A stretch of 42,360 nt of DNA from Myxococcales bacterium (GTDB lineage: Bacteria; Myxococcota_A; Polyangia; Polyangiales; JAFGIB01), in assembly GCA_028817905.1 (NCBI GenBank), contig JAPPOR010000401.1, forward strand, positions 1-42,360. Reading direction: 5' to 3'. Of the stretch, positions 38,225-42,360 are shown one piece after another. Under the pieces are notes generated by a model that saw only the letters and a list, made by a program, of their open reading frames with translations, did not search any database and was not told the DNA's origin. Within the stretch, counting starts at the first letter, position 1, and every line of letters begins with the position of its first letter. The position numbers and the translations under genes are program-made.

Positions 38225-40465
38225 TCAACGGGGATAGGCGTCCACGGCTACCTTCCCGGCGTTGCGTACCTGCTCCAACGTGACCTCGCAACGACCGATG
38301 GGGCCGTGGTCGGAAACCAGCGTCCAATAGGGCCCGGTCTCAACGAACTCCCCCGTGCGGTTGGTCTCAAGCGGAACGACGACCTCAAACGAACCGTCGC
38401 CTTCCGCGACCGCCCATGCGCGATAAGGCAAGTCATGGCCGCGAAACTTGAGGTTGATCCTGGCCTCGACAATCGCGCGGCCCGGAGCCTTGCCAGCAAG
38501 CCTCGCCCCCGCGACACGCTCGTAGGCCCACAGTGCTGGCAGGTAGAACGGAACGCCCTGAGCTCGCTCCTCCGAGGCCCAGCGAGGCGCGAACTGTGCA
38601 GCATGGCGAACGCCCCTGGATGCCACGCCGCTGCCCGCGAGCGCGGTGACCGCCATCGGAACCTGTCTCACAAAGTCGAGGTCCACCATTCCGCCGGCTG
38701 GCCCGCCCCTCAGAAGCGTACGCCTTTGAGGACCGAGACGTATTCCCTGATAGAAAGCGGCCCCCGTCACCAACCATCCCAGGTCGCGTGCCTCCATGAA
38801 GTGCAGCGCACGCGCAACATCGCCCGTCAACGCCCGCCGAACCTGGGCCACCCCATCGGCGCTGACCACGTAGAGAAAGCCATTTGCAACCACGCCAGCG
38901 CGTGCCGGCCACATCATGTGGTGGGCACGCCCCCAATCGACCAATACGCCTGCGCGTGTGCCGTCAGCACGCACGTGGTTGTGCTCGGACAGGTATGCGG
39001 AGGCCCCGGCGACTGCCTTGGGTCGGGGCTCGCTCTCCAATCGCATGCGCCCCCGTATCCCCTCATCTGCCAACCCTAGGGCCAGCGTGACAAGCAACAG
39101 CGCGGGACCGGGCATCCATGCCGGGCGCGGCATCCAGCGACCAAGAAGCTGATACACGCCCAAGGCGGACCAGACCACGAGCAGGGGAAACAGCGCGCGC
39201 ACGAAACGCTGCTGCATCATGGATAGCAGCAGCAGCCATCCTCCCATGGTAAGCATGGCGAGCGCCGCGCCGCGCGCGCGGCGCAGGGACCAGAATATCC
39301 CCGCGGGCAACAGCACCGGGCTCGCGTAGGCCAACGCGCCAAAGTGATAGACCGGCCAGGCGAGGCCCCTGGAAAGCAGCGGCTCAGCCTCATCCACGCC
39401 CTGCATCGACACGTTTGCGCGCAGCATATGACCGAAGACGGCCTTCTCGATCGGGTCGCGCAGGGTGTCCCAGGCGCCCAACCCAGCCAAGCCGAGGAGA
39501 AGTAGCCCACCGGCGGCCAGCGCCCGAGCACCCACGGCCCGCGGGTCGCTCCGCTCCGGCAACAGGCGCCAGGCAAGCCCGTGGCCGATTGTCAGCGCAA
39601 GCGCGACGGCCAACATGCAAAGGGGGTAGAGCAAAGAGGGGTACGCAAAGGCGAACCAGCGACCGTGAACGCGCAAACCCGGCAAGAACGTCCAGGCGAT
39701 CACCCCCGCGGCCACCCCGAACGCGAGGGCACCGGAGCCCACCCATTGAGGCGCGCTTGAGCGGCCGTGCAAGGCCCGGGCGAGCAGCACCAGCGCGACC
39801 GGGACGCTATAGAGAAGGCTGACGTTGAACAGGTACACGCCTGCCCACAACAGCGTCGCCCCCGAGAGTTCCCAGGCCAGTCCGGCGTGGCTCTGCCGCA
39901 GGCGAACCACAAGCCACAGCACAAGCGAGATCACAAGCGGGCCCTCGAGCACATGGTGATCGGTATTGCCCACCAGCGACATACGGACACCGATCGGGAC
40001 CATCCCCGCAAGCGCGGTCACGCCCAACAGGAGCCAGGCTCGGCCCGATGAGCGGTGGGACAGGGACGCACAAAGCGTACAGGTCAACCCGATCGTTACC
40101 AGGCCGAGGACCACCGGCACCCAGACGATCACGCCGGCGGCTCGCACCTCGTCGCCGGCGCAACCGAACAGCCAGGGCCACAGCGCAAGCAGCTGGTCAT
40201 AGCCCGGCGGCCAATGGCAATAGGCCCCTTCGGGCCAATACATGAGCGGGTCAAAAACCGGCGCATGCGGGAACTCCTGGGCGGTGCGCAGCGCGCGATG
40301 CAAATGATAGGCACCGTCTCCAGTCAGAGCAGTGGGGTAGTCGCCGACGAGCGCCGTACGGCTAGATGAGGCCCTCAGCCACAGGCCAGCCGCCAGTAGC
40401 GAAAACCCTCCAGCCCAGGTGGCCCCGAGCTGAAGCACCCTGTCAGGTGGCAACCTACCCCCCAC
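38225..40465 (-). CDS. STT3/PglB/AglB-like oligosaccharyltransferase homologue
   Basis: [42 protein letters not shown] in loop 1; [14 protein letters not shown] (STT3 DHHxxE-type); [24 protein letters not shown] in the position of WWDYG; many TM helices. Confidence 0.8.
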   Translation of the reverse strand: MGGRLPPDRVLQLGATWAGGFSLLAAGLWLRASSSRTALVGDYPTALTGDGAYHLHRALRTAQEFPHAPVFDPLMYWPEGAYCHWPPGYDQLLALWPWLFGCAGDEVRAAGVIVWVPVVLGLVTIGLTCTLCASLSHRSSGRAWLLLGVTALAGMVPIGVRMSLVGNTDHHVLEGPLVISLVLWLVVRLRQSHAGLAWELSGATLLWAGVYLFNVSLLYSVPVALVLLARALHGRSSAPQWVGSGALAFGVAAGVIAWTFLPGLRVHGRWFAFAYPSLLYPLCMLAVALALTIGHGLAWRLLPERSDPRAVGARALAAGGLLLLGLAGLGAWDTLRDPIEKAVFGHMLRANVSMQGVDEAEPLLSRGLAWPVYHFGALAYASPVLLPAGIFWSLRRARGAALAMLTMGGWLLLLSMMQQRFVRALFPLLVVWSALGVYQLLGRWMPRPAWMPGPALLLVTLALGLADEGIRGRMRLESEPRPKAVAGASAYLSEHNHVRADGTRAGVLVDWGRAHHMMWPARAGVVANGFLYVVSADGVAQVRRALTGDVARALHFMEARDLGWLVTGAAFYQGIRLGPQRRTLLRGGPAGGMVDLDFVRQVPMAVTALAGSGVASRGVRHAAQFAPRWASEERAQGVPFYLPALWAYERVAGARLAGKAPGRAIVEARINLKFRGHDLPYRAWAVAEGDGSFEVVVPLETNRTGEFVETGPYWTLVSDHGPIGRCEVTLEQVRNAGKVAVDAYPR

Positions 40466-40500
40466 GTGACATACAATATTGGTGTACCAAGACGTTATTG

Positions 40501-41289
40501 GTGAACACCTTGAAGTGCTCCGTGCGGCTCTCGATTCTCATTCCAGCGTACCAGGAACAAGCCACCATCGCCGAGGTATTGCGGCGTGTAGCAGCAGTTC
40601 CGACGGAAGCCCACGGCTTCGACAAGGAGATCGTCGTCTGCGATGACGGCTCGACGGATGACACCCTGGCGATCGTCGATGCGGTCGCACGGGAGGTTCC
40701 CTGCATCACCGTCGTGAAGCATGACCGCAACCGTGGCAAGGGTGCCTCGATTCGCACATGCCTACGCGCGGCCACCGGTGACTACTGCCTGGTGCAGGAC
40801 GCCGATCTCGAATACGACGTAACTGACTACCCATCCATCCTCTCCGCACTGGCACAGGGTGCAGACGTCGTCTATGGGTCACGCTTCTTGCGCCGTCGGA
40901 TCCCGCAAGGGATGCAGCTGCCCAACTGGATCTGCAACCATATCCTGACCACCACCTCCAATCTGCTCTTCGGTACGCACATCACCGATGAAGCGACTTG
41001 CTTCAAGGCCTTCCGAACACCTCTGCTGCGTGACCTGAAGCTCGAGTGCGACAGCTTCGATTTCTGCCCTGAGGTCACCGCCAAGGTGGGTGCACGTGGC
41101 ATCGCGATTGTCGAGGTGCCGATCGGCTACCACGCACGCACCCACGCCGAGGGCAAGAAGATCCACTGGGTGCACGGCTTCCAGGCCCTGTGGGCGCTAT
41201 TGAAGTACCGGGCGATCACGTGGAGTGAACAGGCCACACCCCGCCTGCAGCCATCCTCCGACGCCGAAGTCATGAACGATCCGCGCTAG
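40501..41289 (+). CDS. Glycosyltransferase family 2, dolichyl/polyprenyl-phosphate sugar synthase-like
   Basis: [24 protein letters not shown]...[18 protein letters not shown]...[36 protein letters not shown]...DVVYGSRF. Start uncertain (GTG 40501). Confidence 0.92.
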   Translation: MNTLKCSVRLSILIPAYQEQATIAEVLRRVAAVPTEAHGFDKEIVVCDDGSTDDTLAIVDAVAREVPCITVVKHDRNRGKGASIRTCLRAATGDYCLVQDADLEYDVTDYPSILSALAQGADVVYGSRFLRRRIPQGMQLPNWICNHILTTTSNLLFGTHITDEATCFKAFRTPLLRDLKLECDSFDFCPEVTAKVGARGIAIVEVPIGYHARTHAEGKKIHWVHGFQALWALLKYRAITWSEQATPRLQPSSDAEVMNDPR

Positions 41290-41293
41290 CTAG

Positions 41294-42076
41294 CTAGCGG
41301 TCCCCCGTCCGCGGTGCCACAGGCCCGTGCATCTTGAGTGCTTGGTAGCTCGCGTGGTCGGTAGCGGCATCAACAGCCTCGCGTAGGGCGATGTCGTCCG
41401 GTTCCGTACGGCGCGCCTCGATCCCATCGCGCTCGGACCCGCTGGCCTGCCACTGTTCGACCATGGCAGTTGGCAGGGCTAGACCCAGAAAGTCGTAGAG
41501 TCTCTGGAGCTGCAGGCCCTGTCGATACAGCCCTTCATAGTCCAAGACGAAGACCGGGCGACCACGGCGCAGGTTCTCGAGGGTGTTGCGGTTCGCGGAG
41601 TTCCACTCCGCCATGGCCGCTTGCCAGCCACGCTCCACGGGCCAGTCTCGCCGCCCTGCCCCGCCTCTTCGGCGCGTTGCATCGGCCCGACGCTGGTACG
41701 ATAGCGCGACTGCGTAGGGCTCGCGCAGCATGTGGATCACTCGGCAATCCGGAAACCACCTGTCCAGGACGTCGTAGTATTCGGTCAGCCTTGGCAGTTT
41801 GTCGCCGATCCAGATCGCGTCATCGAAGTACGCCCAGGCCTGACGGTAGTATGGCTGGGGACGGGCGTGGTGGGAGTCCTCGGAACTGAACTCGAGGCAA
41901 AATCGCTGCTTCTCGAATAGCGCTGGTGTAAACGCCCCCGGCTGCTTGAGGCGCCAGGCGTAACGTTCACGACCCATCACGATGCGGCGATCGCACCGAA
42001 GGAAGTCGGCCATGGTCGTGGTCCCTGAGCGGGAACTTCCTGTGATGAACAGATGGCCCTTGGTGACGAGGTGCAT
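41294..42076 (-). CDS. Sulfotransferase family protein
   Basis: 5'-PSB-like GHLFITGSSRSGTTTMADFLRCD; CRVIHMLREPYAVALSYQRRADA 3'-PB-like; VFVLDYEGLYRQGLQLQRLYDFLGL. Confidence 0.85.
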   Translation of the reverse strand: MHLVTKGHLFITGSSRSGTTTMADFLRCDRRIVMGRERYAWRLKQPGAFTPALFEKQRFCLEFSSEDSHHARPQPYYRQAWAYFDDAIWIGDKLPRLTEYYDVLDRWFPDCRVIHMLREPYAVALSYQRRADATRRRGGAGRRDWPVERGWQAAMAEWNSANRNTLENLRRGRPVFVLDYEGLYRQGLQLQRLYDFLGLALPTAMVEQWQASGSERDGIEARRTEPDDIALREAVDAATDHASYQALKMHGPVAPRTGDR

Positions 42077-42159
42077 GCCCGGCTCCCTGGTCGTGCTGCT
42101 AGCCAGGGTGACACGAACGGCGGGGCGCGCCGAAGCTTGAAGAAGCGCCCAACGGGCCT

Positions 42160-42308
42160 TAGCCCGCATCCATCACCAAGGCACGTGATGATCGTGCAAG
42201 TGATCGGCTTCGCAGGGGTTTCGGTGAAGGAGGAATACTCGCAGTATCTTCGACTGAAGCGAAAGCCCTGCGGAGTCGAGCACGTGATTTGGTGATGTAT
42301 GCGGGTTA
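42160..42308 (+). mobile_element. MITE-like repeat, copy 2
   Basis: TAGCCCGCATCCATCACCAAGGCACGTG ... CACGTGATTTGGTGATGTATGCGGGTTA; ends are imperfect inverted repeats of about 28 nt; TA at both borders. Confidence 0.8.
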
Positions 42309-42360
42309 GCCCGGATTATTCATGAACTCTGCGTCGGATCGCGCAGGGATTCGGCTTCAC
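42307..42360 (+). repeat. Dispersed TAGCCCGGAT-family repeat, copy E, reaching the window edge
   Basis: TAGCCCGGATTATTCATGAACTCTGCGTCGGATCGCGCAGGGATTCGGCTTCAC; 43/54 identical to the reverse complement of 36784-36837. Confidence 0.85.

Noticed and set aside
37299-42159. Composite transposon with its own transposase
   Set aside because: No transposase, integrase or recombinase ORF found between the repeats; only glycan-related genes.
37140-42308. CRISPR-like direct repeats
   Set aside because: Only two copies, 5 kb apart, with terminal inverted repeats; no spacers or cas genes.

Overview
The window is a GC-rich bacterial chromosome segment. Gene content (ACIII, AgmX/PglI-like C-terminus, PilZ, DUF507, lol/bam genes) suggests a Myxococcota / former Deltaproteobacteria relative; this is inference. 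It is mostly housekeeping and envelope-biogenesis genes: the 3' part of an alternative complex III operon (actA-actB-actC, minus strand), serA, hisZ, purA, a fatty acid desaturase, ridA, xth, an enoyl-CoA hydratase, tRNA-Val(CAC), an S1-domain protein, an AgmX/PglI-like protein, a PilZ protein, prfB-lysS, lolC/E-lolD-bamA-skp-fabZ-like-tolC-like-mlaC-like, a Crp/Fnr regulator, DUF507, a YicC family gene and gmk. A variable-looking right end holds a secreted HEXXH protein, a GT-C-like membrane protein, an MTH1187-family protein, a SAM methyltransferase, an STT3-like oligosaccharyltransferase homologue, a DPM1-like GT2 and a sulfotransferase. The best observations are: (i) a textbook in-frame-stop programmed frameshift site in prfB that the ORF track misses; (ii) a pair of ~150-bp MITE-like elements with terminal inverted repeats, directly repeated 5 kb apart around the STT3/GT2/methyltransferase/sulfotransferase block, one of them supplying the stop codon of the upstream gene; (iii) a dispersed 'TAGCCCGGAT' repeat family, including a 54-nt inverted pair (43/54 identical) just outside that block; (iv) a FabZ-like protein whose HFPG catalytic motif is replaced, in an operon where lpxD/lpxA are absent and tolC/mlaC-like genes follow; (v) a LolC/E-like permease with a ~230-aa multi-helix N-terminal extension. 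No rRNA, CRISPR array, transposase or defence system was seen.
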